Origin: Anaerolineae bacterium
GTDB taxonomy: Bacteria; Chloroflexota; Anaerolineae; Anaerolineales; Villigracilaceae
Length of the DNA: 64,000 nucleotides
Direction of reading: 5' to 3'
NCBI GenBank assembly: GCA_018645405.1
Contig: JABGOQ010000099.1
Span: forward strand, 1 to 64,000
Each line of letters begins with the position of its first letter. The stretch's first letter is position 1. The position numbers and the translations under genes were made by a program. The notes under the pieces were generated by a model. The model ran no database searches and was not told where the DNA came from. It saw only the letters and a list, made by a program, of their open reading frames with translations. This document shows, one piece after another, positions 25,015 to 33,610 of the stretch.

Positions 25015-27010
25015 AGATTTTTTTCTCTATAAAAGTTTGCATTTCTTCATCATTTGCGGCGTCTGAAAGAAAATCGCAGGCCTGTTGTGCCATGAAGGCT
25101 TCTTCGCGAAGAATGCTGACATAGGGGCGCATTTTTTCTTTTTCACCCAGATGTGTATAGGCTTCGAGCAGAGGCATCCACTCAATGCTGTCTTCCGGAT
25201 AGTAGCCGTCTTCAAGTGCCTTTTCCTGGAGTTTGATGACGCTTTCCCAATCACCTACTTGGCGGGCGAGAGAGGCTTTCTGATAATAATAGCACCACTT
25301 GTGGGAGGGTTCATTCCCAAAAACAACCTGAGGGGGTTCTGGGAAAGCGGAGTTTACCAAAACATTGTCAAGCTGCGAATGGGGGGCAACAACCATCGTC
25401 CGGTGAGAGTCATAAAGCGAAAGCTCTGGCGCATTCCCATCAATTATGCGAACACAACTATTCTTGGATGTTTGCGCAATGAAAAGCAAATCGTCAAAAC
25501 CACGAGTCAGGATATTTCCCCTGCGTTCTGGTGTCTCAACACCCTTGCCAGTAATGATATTGAGTACTGCATCGTTGGTTAATACTGCTGCGGGCAATTT
25601 GATCTCTATTGGTGTCTGCTCTTGCTTTTCAGGATAATAGATCAGATTGGCAGGTCCCCACACAAAATAATCTTCTGAAATGCCAACGCCCGGATAAGAT
25701 GCTATTAATGTCGTTCCTTCCTGAATATTTGGCGCACGCCAACTTACCTGCCACCAAAAATCACGAATAACTTCGGTTTCCTTTACCGCACGGATGGCGT
25801 TGGCATGATGTGTCATCACGGACACAGCCACAAGGAAGCCGACTAAGGCCATTCGTAGCGAACGCGAATAAAGCTGCTCAATGATTGCAGCCAGAAGAAT
25901 GGCAACACCCACAGAAGCAGGTAAGGCATAACGTGAAAAACCTGGGAAGACGATGTGACGATTTACCAAAATGACAGGGAGTAGCCCCCCAATAATTGTC
26001 AATAACCCGAGCCAATATTCTTCTCGCATCCAACCGTGATTTGAAGTTGCTTCCCTTTCAACATCATCATCTTTCCCCCAATATAACCCAACAACCACGA
26101 TCAAAACGACAAAAGCGGCCATCCCAAAACCGATCAAGGTGTCGCTCAAGCGCATTTGATAGGCGATCGTATATAAGGGGTAGCCCCAAGCCACCAATAA
26201 TACGTTGATCATATCTTGGATCAAATGAACCAGCCACCAAAGCCCAACCAGAGGAGATGAAAATAATTGCCCAACCTGAGCACCAATATCTGTAGCGCGA
26301 CGGTCAGTCTCGAAGATGAATAAACGCCAGATCAAAAAACCACCCGGCGCAGCGGCAAAAGGCAGCCAGCGAAGCAATGTTGTAGTAAAATTTTCTTTGA
26401 ACGATTTACCTTTCCCTCTTAACACGAGCATAAGAACAATAGCCAAACGAAACACTTCCAAGCCAATAAAATACTCCATCTGACTTAGATAAGCCCAACC
26501 AAGCAAAATTGACCCAATTGTGAACAAAACACGCGTCTTTGGAGAGGGTGCCAAAATCGCTTTTACCGTTAATTCAATCGACAAAAGCGCAAGGAAAAGC
26601 CCCAAAATATGCGATTGAAAGTCAATCGCATTAACCTGTGAAAGAAAACCCGGATAAATTGTAAATAAAATAGAAGCAACTGTTGCAAAAAAGAAACGCT
26701 TGGGGAAAAGCATCCTCAAAGTGCCCAAAAGACTCATCCCACCGAGAAAACGAAATAAATAAGCAGTGATGTGATAAGGGAGTGGATCCATCCCAAATAA
26801 ATTGTACAATGGGGCCATAAGAAGGGTGCGCCCAGGTCGGTCTATGCGCCAGATTTCATAAAAGGCTTTTACTCCCTGAACATGAGCATCGAACATCACA
26901 TACCAATCATCGTTATAATATCCAAAACTAGCAACTTTTGGCAGGTAAACCAATGCCGAGACCAACAATAATAAAAATGATGCGCCCCAAAACTTCTTCT
27001 CTAGCTTCAT
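25007..27010 (-). CDS. Large GT-C-like membrane protein with TPR-like tail (paralogue 1)
   Basis: A 667-residue protein with about 12 membrane segments in residues 1-420. The first outer loop has SFGYYNDDWYVM (about residues 28-39) with an acidic pair at the GT-C catalytic position. An outer soluble region follows. The last 98 residues start KWCYYYQKASLARQVGDW and form two or three TPR-like helix pairs. The same plan and the same WCYYYQKA-type motif recur in the genes at 27669 and 45397. No family name is certain. Stop and start overlaps link it to the cytidylyltransferase upstream (4 bases). Confidence 0.65.
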   Translation of the reverse strand: MKLEKKFWGASFLLLLVSALVYLPKVASFGYYNDDWYVMFDAHVQGVKAFYEIWRIDRPGRTLLMAPLYNLFGMDPLPYHITAYLFRFLGGMSLLGTLRMLFPKRFFFATVASILFTIYPGFLSQVNAIDFQSHILGLFLALLSIELTVKAILAPSPKTRVLFTIGSILLGWAYLSQMEYFIGLEVFRLAIVLMLVLRGKGKSFKENFTTTLLRWLPFAAAPGGFLIWRLFIFETDRRATDIGAQVGQLFSSPLVGLWWLVHLIQDMINVLLVAWGYPLYTIAYQMRLSDTLIGFGMAAFVVLIVVVGLYWGKDDDVEREATSNHGWMREEYWLGLLTIIGGLLPVILVNRHIVFPGFSRYALPASVGVAILLAAIIEQLYSRSLRMALVGFLVAVSVMTHHANAIRAVKETEVIRDFWWQVSWRAPNIQEGTTLIASYPGVGISEDYFVWGPANLIYYPEKQEQTPIEIKLPAAVLTNDAVLNIITGKGVETPERRGNILTRGFDDLLFIAQTSKNSCVRIIDGNAPELSLYDSHRTMVVAPHSQLDNVLVNSAFPEPPQVVFGNEPSHKWCYYYQKASLARQVGDWESVIKLQEKALEDGYYPEDSIEWMPLLEAYTHLGEKEKMRPYVSILREEAFMAQQACDFLSDAANDEEMQTFIEKKICE

Positions 27011-27672
27011 TTTTGCTTCCTCTTCAAAATATCCGCAATTTCAAAATCGGATTCTTCGTCAATATCCACAGCTTCAATAGCAGGGATTTCAAACATCAGC
27101 GGATTTTTGCCAACACGATGATTGTACTGAATCAGATTTTCACGCGTAAATAAATAGATGCAGGAATTCTCTTCATAGACGGGAGGTAAGTCCTGCGTTT
27201 GGATGAGTTCTTCGGGATCATGATTGATGGCTTCTCCGTGACGATCGTATAAGCGGGTTTGCCACCGTGTTACCGAAAATAGCGAGTCGTGAGCAGGATG
27301 CCCTTCGAGAAATGCCCTAATCCCGGCAGATACCGTTTCAGCACGCAATAGCGGATTTGTGCTATGCGTCTGCAAATAAAAATCTGCATCCACTTGCTCG
27401 GTATCGTAGAGCAGGATGTCGTTCATCGGGCGGTCATCTTCCCGCAAATGCTCTGGGCGATTGATGATGACCACATCTGGGAAATGCTCACGCAAACCAT
27501 CCATAATGGGTTGAGAATCCGTATCCACAACGATAATATCAATTTCGGGGACGGATTCCAATGTCTCAATAATATGATGAAAAAGCGGTTTTCCTGCCAA
27601 TTCACGGTAATTTTTCCCCGGCACACGCTGAGAGTGATGTCGCATGGGGACAAGTGCAGCGATTTTTGTCAT
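27007..27672 (-). CDS. Divergent CMP-sugar (acylneuraminate-type) cytidylyltransferase
   Basis: A 221-residue nucleotidyltransferase of the NeuA/KdsB superfamily. The N-terminal loop reads VPMRHHSQRVPGKNYREL where classical NeuA has an ARxGSK loop, so the usual Arg-Gly-Gly-Ser is changed, but the following PGKN is kept. DADFYLQTHSTNPLLR and AVDIDEESDFEIAD match the nucleotide-side and metal-binding parts. It likely activates an acidic sugar with CTP. The gene sits between two paralogous membrane proteins with 4-base overlaps on both sides, which strongly suggests one function. Confidence 0.75.
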   Translation of the reverse strand: MTKIAALVPMRHHSQRVPGKNYRELAGKPLFHHIIETLESVPEIDIIVVDTDSQPIMDGLREHFPDVVIINRPEHLREDDRPMNDILLYDTEQVDADFYLQTHSTNPLLRAETVSAGIRAFLEGHPAHDSLFSVTRWQTRLYDRHGEAINHDPEELIQTQDLPPVYEENSCIYLFTRENLIQYNHRVGKNPLMFEIPAIEAVDIDEESDFEIADILKRKQK

Positions 27673-29705
27673 GGGAGAAAAGCCTCACATTTAAGTTTGT
27701 CTTGCACATCCTGAAGCACAGTTTCGGGAGCGTTTTCTTTGTCCATATTTTGCCATACTTGGCATAAATAAGGTCCCATTCGCTCAGAGATGAGATTTGC
27801 CCGAAAAGTTAGTTTTTTAGCTTTGAGCCAATCGCTTTCATGAGCAAATGCTTCTATAAATGGAATATATTCAACACCATGGTTTGGAAGCTCGTTCTTT
27901 TTTTCTGCTGCATCCCATAATTTTGTAACTTCTTGCCAATCTTCTTGTTGGCGAGCAAGGTCGGCTTTTTCGTAAAAATAGCATCTATTATGGGCTGGCT
28001 CTTTGCCAAAAATTGCTTCAAGTGGCAGAGCATCATCATTAGCTTTTATTCTGCTGATATTCGATGTAGGAAGAAACTCGTGCATTAACGGTGTTAGTAA
28101 ACGATTGTCTTTATCTTCTGGTCGTAATACCCATAAGCATTGTAATTTTTCTGGCTCAAAAAGAATAGCAAAACTGTTTAGGCTACTTCCCCTAAAATCT
28201 GAGGCATATTTCTGATATTCTAAAGTGTTCCCTGCTCTAAAATCTTCCCATTTGCCAAGGCGTTCATTAGAGACATACAACCAATAGTTCATATCTGCTA
28301 AATTGTCGTTGCTTTGATATAAAGTATTAATAGCAAAAGAAGTAGGGTAAACACCCATAAAAAAAAGAAATTCACTATCTGCTAGAAGAGCTGTCTTAGA
28401 TTCTATTTCAGGTGCACGCCAAAAAAGTTCCCAATAAAAACGGCTTTGTTTCTCCCAAGAAGCTTTATATTGAAAGGCCGTGCGCATATTCGTTCCAATA
28501 GCAAGAGAAATCATTATTCCTAAAATCAGGATGATATGACTTTCTTTACGGAAAAATTTATAGATAAGCCCGACCCAAACCATGCCTGCGCCAAAGAGCG
28601 ATGCCATCGTGAAGCGGTCATTCCATAACGGATTGGATGTGTGTACTGTTTTCCCAACAGCCCAACCAGGCAAAACACCCAGAAGAACTGAAATTAGACC
28701 AAGAAGAATCATTCCTTTTGCCCAGTCATCGGGCTTTTTTTTCTTATTCTCTGGTTCTCTAAGTTTCGAGAAGTAAAGCACAAAAAATATCGTAAAAACC
28801 AGCACGTTACCCCAAACAATGAGATTTGAAATCCGTGAAAAAGAAAATAACGCAGGTTCAATGGTTCCGTACCAAGCAGTAATTAGGATTTCAGAAAAAT
28901 CTTGCAACATCGTTTGAAATAAATATACGATCGTTTTTAAAGGCTCTTCAAATAGTTGATACAAAATAACAGGAGTATTGCGATCGTAGCTAAATGTTTC
29001 AGCAAAAGACAAACGAAAAGCAATATAAATACCAAGAATAAGAAGAAAAGGAAAACTCGTTTTGAGTGTACTTATTAAACGCTCTCGTAAAGATTTGTTT
29101 TTAAAGATTGCAAATATTAAAAAGGGTCTTAGAAACTCTAAACCGACAAAATACTCTAACATCAGCAAATGCGCTATCTCTAAAAGCAATGAAATAACCA
29201 TCAGTATTGAAAAATAACGTGGATTATCAAGTGCCTTTAGCATCGCCCAGATAGAGAGCATATAGACCAAATACATTGCCCAATGAAGAGCAAACATTAC
29301 AGACATAGGTTGAAGCAAAAAAGCAGGGTAAATTAAGAAAAACAAGGCAACGATAGCATTTCTTTTTTGCTCTTCTTTCCAAACTATATTCAAAATTTCC
29401 CAAAAGCTAAAAGCGATAAGGAAACGTAAAATCAATACACTAATATGCCACCCTGCTGGATTAACACCTAATATTTTAAAGAAAGGCGCGTAAACTAAAA
29501 AAGCAAAGGGGCGACTATCTGTAAACAAGAACTGTTTTAGCCCCTCAACCTCGCCTTGTGAAAAATAATAAATATGGTGCCAGTCGTCTTGATAAAATCC
29601 CAACCACGGGATTAGTAAACCAAAAGCCCACACAGTGGTTAAAAAAAAGAACCACGGAATGGTTTTCTCACTCAAACTAAAGTTTTTAAGGTCTTTCAAT
29701 TTCAT
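27669..29705 (-). CDS. Large GT-C-like membrane protein with TPR-like tail (paralogue 2)
   Basis: A 678-residue paralogue of the genes at 25007 and 45397. About 12 membrane segments come first; the acidic pair is in the first outer loop (GFYQDDWHHIYYF, about residues 35-47). The C-terminal tail has NRCYFYEKADLARQQEDW in place of WCYYYQKASLARQ, again with TPR-like helices and a GVEYIPFIEAFAH repeat. The rest is much diverged, so the duplication is old. It overlaps the cytidylyltransferase downstream by 4 bases and follows the ACT-domain gene after 3 bases. A transferase role is inferred from the fold only. Confidence 0.65.
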   Translation of the reverse strand: MKLKDLKNFSLSEKTIPWFFFLTTVWAFGLLIPWLGFYQDDWHHIYYFSQGEVEGLKQFLFTDSRPFAFLVYAPFFKILGVNPAGWHISVLILRFLIAFSFWEILNIVWKEEQKRNAIVALFFLIYPAFLLQPMSVMFALHWAMYLVYMLSIWAMLKALDNPRYFSILMVISLLLEIAHLLMLEYFVGLEFLRPFLIFAIFKNKSLRERLISTLKTSFPFLLILGIYIAFRLSFAETFSYDRNTPVILYQLFEEPLKTIVYLFQTMLQDFSEILITAWYGTIEPALFSFSRISNLIVWGNVLVFTIFFVLYFSKLREPENKKKKPDDWAKGMILLGLISVLLGVLPGWAVGKTVHTSNPLWNDRFTMASLFGAGMVWVGLIYKFFRKESHIILILGIMISLAIGTNMRTAFQYKASWEKQSRFYWELFWRAPEIESKTALLADSEFLFFMGVYPTSFAINTLYQSNDNLADMNYWLYVSNERLGKWEDFRAGNTLEYQKYASDFRGSSLNSFAILFEPEKLQCLWVLRPEDKDNRLLTPLMHEFLPTSNISRIKANDDALPLEAIFGKEPAHNRCYFYEKADLARQQEDWQEVTKLWDAAEKKNELPNHGVEYIPFIEAFAHESDWLKAKKLTFRANLISERMGPYLCQVWQNMDKENAPETVLQDVQDKLKCEAFLP

Positions 29706-29708
29706 AAG

Positions 29709-30095
29709 TTAATTCTCAAAAATATATCCTGCTTTTTCTAAAGCATTTTTGGCAGTAGCTAAAACCTTAGATTTAACCAAAACATAATCTGTATCATAAG
29801 TTGAAAGTGCAAAAATGCTTATTTTTGCCTCAGCCAAGATACCAGAGATTTTAGCTAAAATCCCTGTGATCGCAAAATCAAGCGGACCCAATACTTTTAT
29901 ACAAGCCCAGCCATCTTCACTTTTCTCACTTGAGACAGAAAGATGAGCATCACAAACAATGGATAACTCCTCATTTGTTCGTGTAATTGAGAAGAAATCA
30001 CCTTTCAACACACTCGTGGGAATATCCTGTTCTGGTGAGAAACGATGAATTGTATACTCTTCATCAAGTATTGCTAAGGTCAGTTTAGTTTTCAT
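29709..30095 (-). CDS. ACT-domain protein (CASTOR-like)
   Basis: A 128-residue protein with two ACT-like halves. The C-terminal half has GPLDFAITGILAKISGILAEAKISIFALSTYDTDYVLV, split here into the glycine-containing turn GPLDF and the helix following it; this is the layout of stand-alone ACT_7/CASTOR-type proteins that bind amino acids. No catalytic motif is present. Its place between a GT2 and a large membrane gene, with an 11-base overlap upstream and a 3-base gap downstream, makes it a stable member of the glycan operon. A sensor role for an amino acid or a small ligand is a guess. Confidence 0.75.
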   Translation of the reverse strand: MKTKLTLAILDEEYTIHRFSPEQDIPTSVLKGDFFSITRTNEELSIVCDAHLSVSSEKSEDGWACIKVLGPLDFAITGILAKISGILAEAKISIFALSTYDTDYVLVKSKVLATAKNALEKAGYIFEN

Positions 30096-31020
30096 ATTCT
30101 ATCTTTTCAACAGCACGCGGCGCAGGCGTTTTCTCGGAGAGAATACCGGGTGGATAATAAAAGCCTTGATGGAGTTGGGCATCAATCTTACCCGAATAAT
30201 TATAGCCCTGATACGTTCCCCAGTATTGCAAAAAACGAAACCAAAGAATACTTGCCCAATATTGTCTCAGCACATCTTCTCTTTTTGCTTCTAACAAATC
30301 AGAATAAGTGCTACTCAACCAAAGACGAATAAAGTTCCACAATGAGAAGGTGCTGTTCGGCAAAATCTGCTTCATCGCGATTGCTTCACGTCTATAGCGG
30401 TTATGGACTTGGGCAGGCTTCTCATCGTGGAGATGGATGATCTCTGCTTCGGCGGTGTAGGCAATGCCATAACCCTGCTCCATTGCCCAACTGCTCCATG
30501 CCAAATCTTCGAGACCCGTTAAGGCCTCGTTATATGGGTGTTGCTCCCAAAGCGATTTACGAATGGCGGCATTGGCATTATGTGAGTAGGGATGTCCTTG
30601 ACGGGGCTGGGATATATCGGGGAAATATTGTTTGAAGAATTGATGTTCGGAATATTGATTGGTCACGCCGCCACGTTGTTTGCCATAGCTGACAGCAAGA
30701 TTCTCATCATCAAATGGTTTTAGTAATTGCTCTAGCCAATCGGGATAAATAGGATAGCAATGTGCGCTAATATTGACAATGAATTCTCCCGTCGCGGCTT
30801 CTACGCCATAATTGAGCGAACGACCAAAGGTGAATTTTTCGGGCGTGATGTGGACGATTTTTGCTCGGTAGCTCTCAGCAATGGAGACAGTTTCATCGGT
30901 GGAGCCAGAATCTACGAGAATGATCTCGACGTCATTGAGATTTTGCTGCTTGATCCCCTCAAGCAAACGACCAATATCTTTGGCTTCGTTATAGGCGCGG
31001 ATGACTACTGAGCAGTTCAT
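30085..31020 (-). CDS. GT2-family glycosyltransferase, rhamnosyltransferase-like (copy 3)
   Basis: A 311-residue GT-A enzyme. VVIRAYNEAKDI (residues 5-16) opens the nucleotide-binding fold, then VDSGSTDET and NISAHCYPI where many rhamnosyltransferases keep the metal-binding loop. GLEDLAWSSW, about residue 165, is the ED-type acceptor motif with the catalytic base. The C-terminal extension of about 100 residues is helical. It differs clearly from the two other GT2 genes in the locus. It overlaps the four-helix-bundle gene by 4 bases at its start and the ACT gene by 11 at its end. Confidence 0.88.
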   Translation of the reverse strand: MNCSVVIRAYNEAKDIGRLLEGIKQQNLNDVEIILVDSGSTDETVSIAESYRAKIVHITPEKFTFGRSLNYGVEAATGEFIVNISAHCYPIYPDWLEQLLKPFDDENLAVSYGKQRGGVTNQYSEHQFFKQYFPDISQPRQGHPYSHNANAAIRKSLWEQHPYNEALTGLEDLAWSSWAMEQGYGIAYTAEAEIIHLHDEKPAQVHNRYRREAIAMKQILPNSTFSLWNFIRLWLSSTYSDLLEAKREDVLRQYWASILWFRFLQYWGTYQGYNYSGKIDAQLHQGFYYPPGILSEKTPAPRAVEKIEYEN

Positions 31021-31472
31021 GATGTAATCGGGGAATCGGGAGTTGGGAGTTGGGAATTGTCTTCCGCATCGTAGAGGGCTTCGTCTTCACGGATATTTTT
31101 GCCCTGTTTGCTGCGTTTCAAGTAGCCGATATAGCCGTTGATGAGTTGTGTCAGTTTTTCGCCATCTTCAGCTAATGAATCAAATAATGATTTTGGAATA
31201 TAGTTTAACTCCACACACATAACCAGATGGATTAAGGTTTCTTCTAGTGAACCGCGTGCGATATAACAAAAGCGGATATTGTCTTGGTAGTGAAAACGTC
31301 CATAGCCTTCTGCTATATTTGCAGGGATACTATTTGCAGAACGCCTGATTTGCTGTGCCATGCTCCACTTTTCTTCCGCTGGAAATAACGGTACGACCTC
31401 ACGATAAACGCGTAAAGCAAAACCTTTTGCTTTTATCCATGTATTCAAAGATGCCAAACTTTTAACACTCAT
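31017..31472 (-). CDS. Four-helix-bundle protein (S23/IVP family)
   Basis: A 151-residue helical protein of the group known from 23S rRNA intervening sequences and from diversity-generating retroelements (Avd-like). Residues about 35-60 carry the family stretch AQQIRRSANSIPANIAEGYGR, here with NIAEGYGR as its clearest part, and GSLEETLIHL near residue 75. The last 12 residues (NSQLPTPDSPIT) are encoded by a repeat. Inverted copies of that repeat lie on both sides of the gene (31031-31059 and 31479-31515). No reverse transcriptase or rRNA gene is near. Function is unknown; binding of nucleic acid is typical for relatives. Confidence 0.85.
   Translation of the reverse strand: MSVKSLASLNTWIKAKGFALRVYREVVPLFPAEEKWSMAQQIRRSANSIPANIAEGYGRFHYQDNIRFCYIARGSLEETLIHLVMCVELNYIPKSLFDSLAEDGEKLTQLINGYIGYLKRSKQGKNIREDEALYDAEDNSQLPTPDSPITS
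31031..31059. repeat. GGGAGTTGGGAATTG repeat, left copy
   Basis: Tandem GGGAGTT/GGGAATT units lie inside the 3' end of the four-helix-bundle gene. An inverted relative lies at 31479-31515, beyond the other end of that gene. Confidence 0.65.
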
Positions 31473-31478
31473 CTACAA

Positions 31479-31515
31479 CCAATTCCCAATTCACAATTCC
31501 CAATCTACCAATCCC
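31479..31515. repeat. CAATTCCCAATTC repeat, right copy
   Basis: Tandem AATTCCC units, complementary to those at 31031-31059, fill the gap before the four-helix-bundle gene and reach the last codons of the neighbouring sulfotransferase gene (stop at 31505). Confidence 0.65.
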
Positions 31516-32404
31516 CATCCTCTTCATAGCCCAATTTGATCAACAAGTCCCCAGCCACATCTTTGAAGATGCGTTTATGCTCATCGGTGAAATACTTCTT
31601 CCATTCGCCGGTTTTGCCAGAGCGGAAGGTGGGCGAGTTTTTGGGGTTGATGCTTTCTTCGAGTATGTCTATTGCTTTTTCACGCTCTATGGACAGATTT
31701 GGGATACGTTTGGCTACATGGTCAAAAACTTTACCCAAAGTAACACGGCGATTATGAATGAAGTCTTCAAAGTGAAGAGGTAGAACTTCGGGGCGATCGA
31801 GCCAATCGGTGTAGAAGGAAAAGCGTTCGGCGATGTTGGGGAATTCCACATCTGCTTCTGGGAGGCCGAGGATGCTGACGGTGAGGCGTTCTTCGAAGCT
31901 GTGCAATTCTTCGGCGTAATATTTATGATGATGGTGATCGGGCAGCATTTCGGCAATATAGAAAACGTGCGAGACGACGACATCACGGGGGTCGCGGTAG
32001 ATAAAAAACGGGACAAATTTGGAGGAACAGACCCTCTCTACAACCGGCGGCCAAGCCAAGAGATGAGCTGCGGTCACATCCAATGGACGCAGAGAATCTA
32101 AATAGGCAATGGCTTCGTCCACACTGCGCTTGCGTCCGGTATCCCCATCATAAGCCGCAAAACTGACGGGGATATGGTGAGCGAAAGGCGCAAATTCGGA
32201 AAACCCGAGCAAGATTTGATTTAGCAGATGCGTGCCGCTTTTGGGAAAGGAGATGCCGAGCAGGATAGGCCAGTCATTCTCTGGGGCGGTCATTTCAGAA
32301 AAGCGAGGACGGCGCGCAGCAGTTTCGGCTCTGTAGGCGTAGATGCGCAGTTGGTCACGCAGTTTGGGGGGCAGGAGGGCTTTAAGTTTTTTGATTGTGG
32401 ACAT
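31505..32404 (-). CDS. PAPS-dependent sulfotransferase (copy 2)
   Basis: A 299-residue sulfotransferase_1-type enzyme. The 5'-phosphosulfate loop is GISFPKSGTHLLNQ (about residues 50-63), the 3'-phosphate motif is FIYRDPRDVVVSH, and the C-terminal PAPS clamp is TFRSGKTGEWKKYF. All active-site features are intact. It is close to the gene at 36399 (same TFRSGKTG ending and same IEAINPKK/EESINPKN segment) and more distant from the one at 11508. It begins a long minus-strand run; a PilZ gene is divergent from it 144 bases away. The acceptor is probably a glycan or lipid-linked sugar. Confidence 0.9.
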   Translation of the reverse strand: MSTIKKLKALLPPKLRDQLRIYAYRAETAARRPRFSEMTAPENDWPILLGISFPKSGTHLLNQILLGFSEFAPFAHHIPVSFAAYDGDTGRKRSVDEAIAYLDSLRPLDVTAAHLLAWPPVVERVCSSKFVPFFIYRDPRDVVVSHVFYIAEMLPDHHHHKYYAEELHSFEERLTVSILGLPEADVEFPNIAERFSFYTDWLDRPEVLPLHFEDFIHNRRVTLGKVFDHVAKRIPNLSIEREKAIDILEESINPKNSPTFRSGKTGEWKKYFTDEHKRIFKDVAGDLLIKLGYEEDGDW

Positions 32405-32474
32405 TTTTACTCTCTATCTATTGCAAAAGTTTAGTCGCTGGCAATTGTATCAGGTGTTCGAGATTCTTTCAGCG

Positions 32475-32504
32475 TTCAACAAAGTCGAAAACTTGTTGTA
32501 TAAT
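32475..32504 (+). promoter_or_regulatory. Predicted promoter of the PilZ gene
   Basis: TTCAAC (32475-32480) with an 18-base spacer and a perfect TATAAT (32499-32504), 44 bases before the PilZ start. The -35 box is weak. Confidence 0.5.
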
Positions 32505-32548
32505 AAAAAAGATGTTGAGATTACTGTGAGATAGAGCAGGAGAATCGC

Positions 32549-32920
32549 ATGAATGACTATGGTGACCGAAGAAAAGAAGCCCGAAAACTTGTGGTGACAT
32601 TTACGCTGGTTTATGAATCAAAAAAGGGGAAATTATTAGGCTATTTGCGTGATCTAACGCTGAACGGCGCACAGGTAAGTGGAAATAAGGAATTGGATAT
32701 CGGGACAGAGGTTTCCTTATATATTGAGCTTCCAAGCGATCTGCCGGGGGTAAGAGATGAGTATTTGTATATTGGCGCAAAGGTTGCACGGTGCATTACG
32801 GTAACAGAAGAGCCTGCCAGTTATGCAATCGGATTTGAGTTCACTAATTTGCAACCTGAGCAAATTGAAGTGATAGAAATACTTTTGAAGCGATACCATT
32901 TTCAGCATAAGTTGCATTAA
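32549..32920 (+). CDS. PilZ-domain c-di-GMP-binding protein
   Basis: A 123-residue single-domain PilZ protein. The c-di-GMP motifs are present: an Arg-rich box DRRKEARK (residues 6-13) and DLTLNGAQV (about 36-44), fitting the RxxxR and D/NxSxxG pattern with Thr for Ser. The rest forms the expected beta-barrel and a final helix. Such proteins report c-di-GMP to a partner and often control exopolysaccharide production or motility. Placed on the opposite strand inside a glycan locus and with its own promoter and terminator, it is a candidate regulator of that locus. Its start follows AGGAGAATCGC. Confidence 0.88.
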   Translation: MNDYGDRRKEARKLVVTFTLVYESKKGKLLGYLRDLTLNGAQVSGNKELDIGTEVSLYIELPSDLPGVRDEYLYIGAKVARCITVTEEPASYAIGFEFTNLQPEQIEVIEILLKRYHFQHKLH

Positions 32921-32934
32921 GTTTCTATAACATA

Positions 32935-32976
32935 AAAAAACAGGCTGATGAGAGTTCTCATCAGCCTGTTTTTTCG
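32935..32976. terminator. Bidirectional terminator between convergent genes
   Basis: A long stem (AAAAAACAGGCTGATGAG with CTCATCAGCCTGTTTTTT, about 18 pairs) lies between the PilZ gene and the convergent membrane gene. Both strands end in T runs. The stop codon of the minus-strand gene (32961-32963) lies within the stem. Confidence 0.9.
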
Positions 32977-33545
32977 TCTCTGCGTTTTGAGCGCCACTTA
33001 ATGAATTCTGGCAAAAGAATAAAGAGCATCGCGGGGGTAGAGAGACAAATTGCCCCACCACAAAGACCGAAAAATAACTCTACAATGATCCATTCCCCGA
33101 ACACATCACTCTGCCAAAAGTGGAGGCTCCCGTTTTCACGCAAGGCAAAAACATAATTTCGGCTCACCCACATTTCAACACGGCACTCTTCTATTTTCTC
33201 CGCAACACGCATAAGCGGCAAGCTCGGCGAGCAGGTTGTGTCTTTAACTTCTATAGGGTCAGGATTATCGTAGCGTACAGGATCGGGGATACTCTGCACC
33301 CTCATCCAGCAATCGGATATACAATTTTCGGCATCGGTATATTTGAATAACGTACCCGATTCGCTCTCCACCCATAATTGGTCACGTTCAATGGATATCA
33401 ATTTGGCAACCGGCTCTGGTGAGGCTTCGATCTGTACCCACCCTGCACCAAACCAATCCCAAATAAAAGCGATGGCTGCTGAGAGTCCTAAAATCCCTCC
33501 GATAATTGTGATAAGAAAGGTGAGCGCAAATCGTTTTTTCATCAA
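32961..33545 (-). CDS. Hypothetical two-helix membrane protein
   Basis: A 194-residue protein with a membrane segment near each end (about residues 8-30 and 155-178). About 120 residues lie between, probably outside the cell, with five Cys that could pair (CISDC, TTCSP, EECRVE). No family is recognised. The outer part repeats short Trp-containing strands (DQLWVESESGTLF, MWVSRNYVFALRENGSLHFW), suggesting a small beta-structure. Its stop lies in the shared terminator hairpin. It is not in line with the other minus-strand genes, since repeats and a plus-strand gene separate it on the right. Confidence 0.65.
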   Translation of the reverse strand: MMKKRFALTFLITIIGGILGLSAAIAFIWDWFGAGWVQIEASPEPVAKLISIERDQLWVESESGTLFKYTDAENCISDCWMRVQSIPDPVRYDNPDPIEVKDTTCSPSLPLMRVAEKIEECRVEMWVSRNYVFALRENGSLHFWQSDVFGEWIIVELFFGLCGGAICLSTPAMLFILLPEFIKWRSKRRDEKTG

Positions 33546-33610
33546 GTTTTCCGATAGGTTTTAGAAAGGAGAAAGGTATCTAGCGACCTAATAATTTTGT
33601 ATTTGAAGGT

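Noticed and set aside
30085-31020. Diversity-generating retroelement around the four-helix (Avd-like) gene
   Set aside because: No reverse transcriptase frame and no template/variable repeat pair with A-specific changes were seen nearby.
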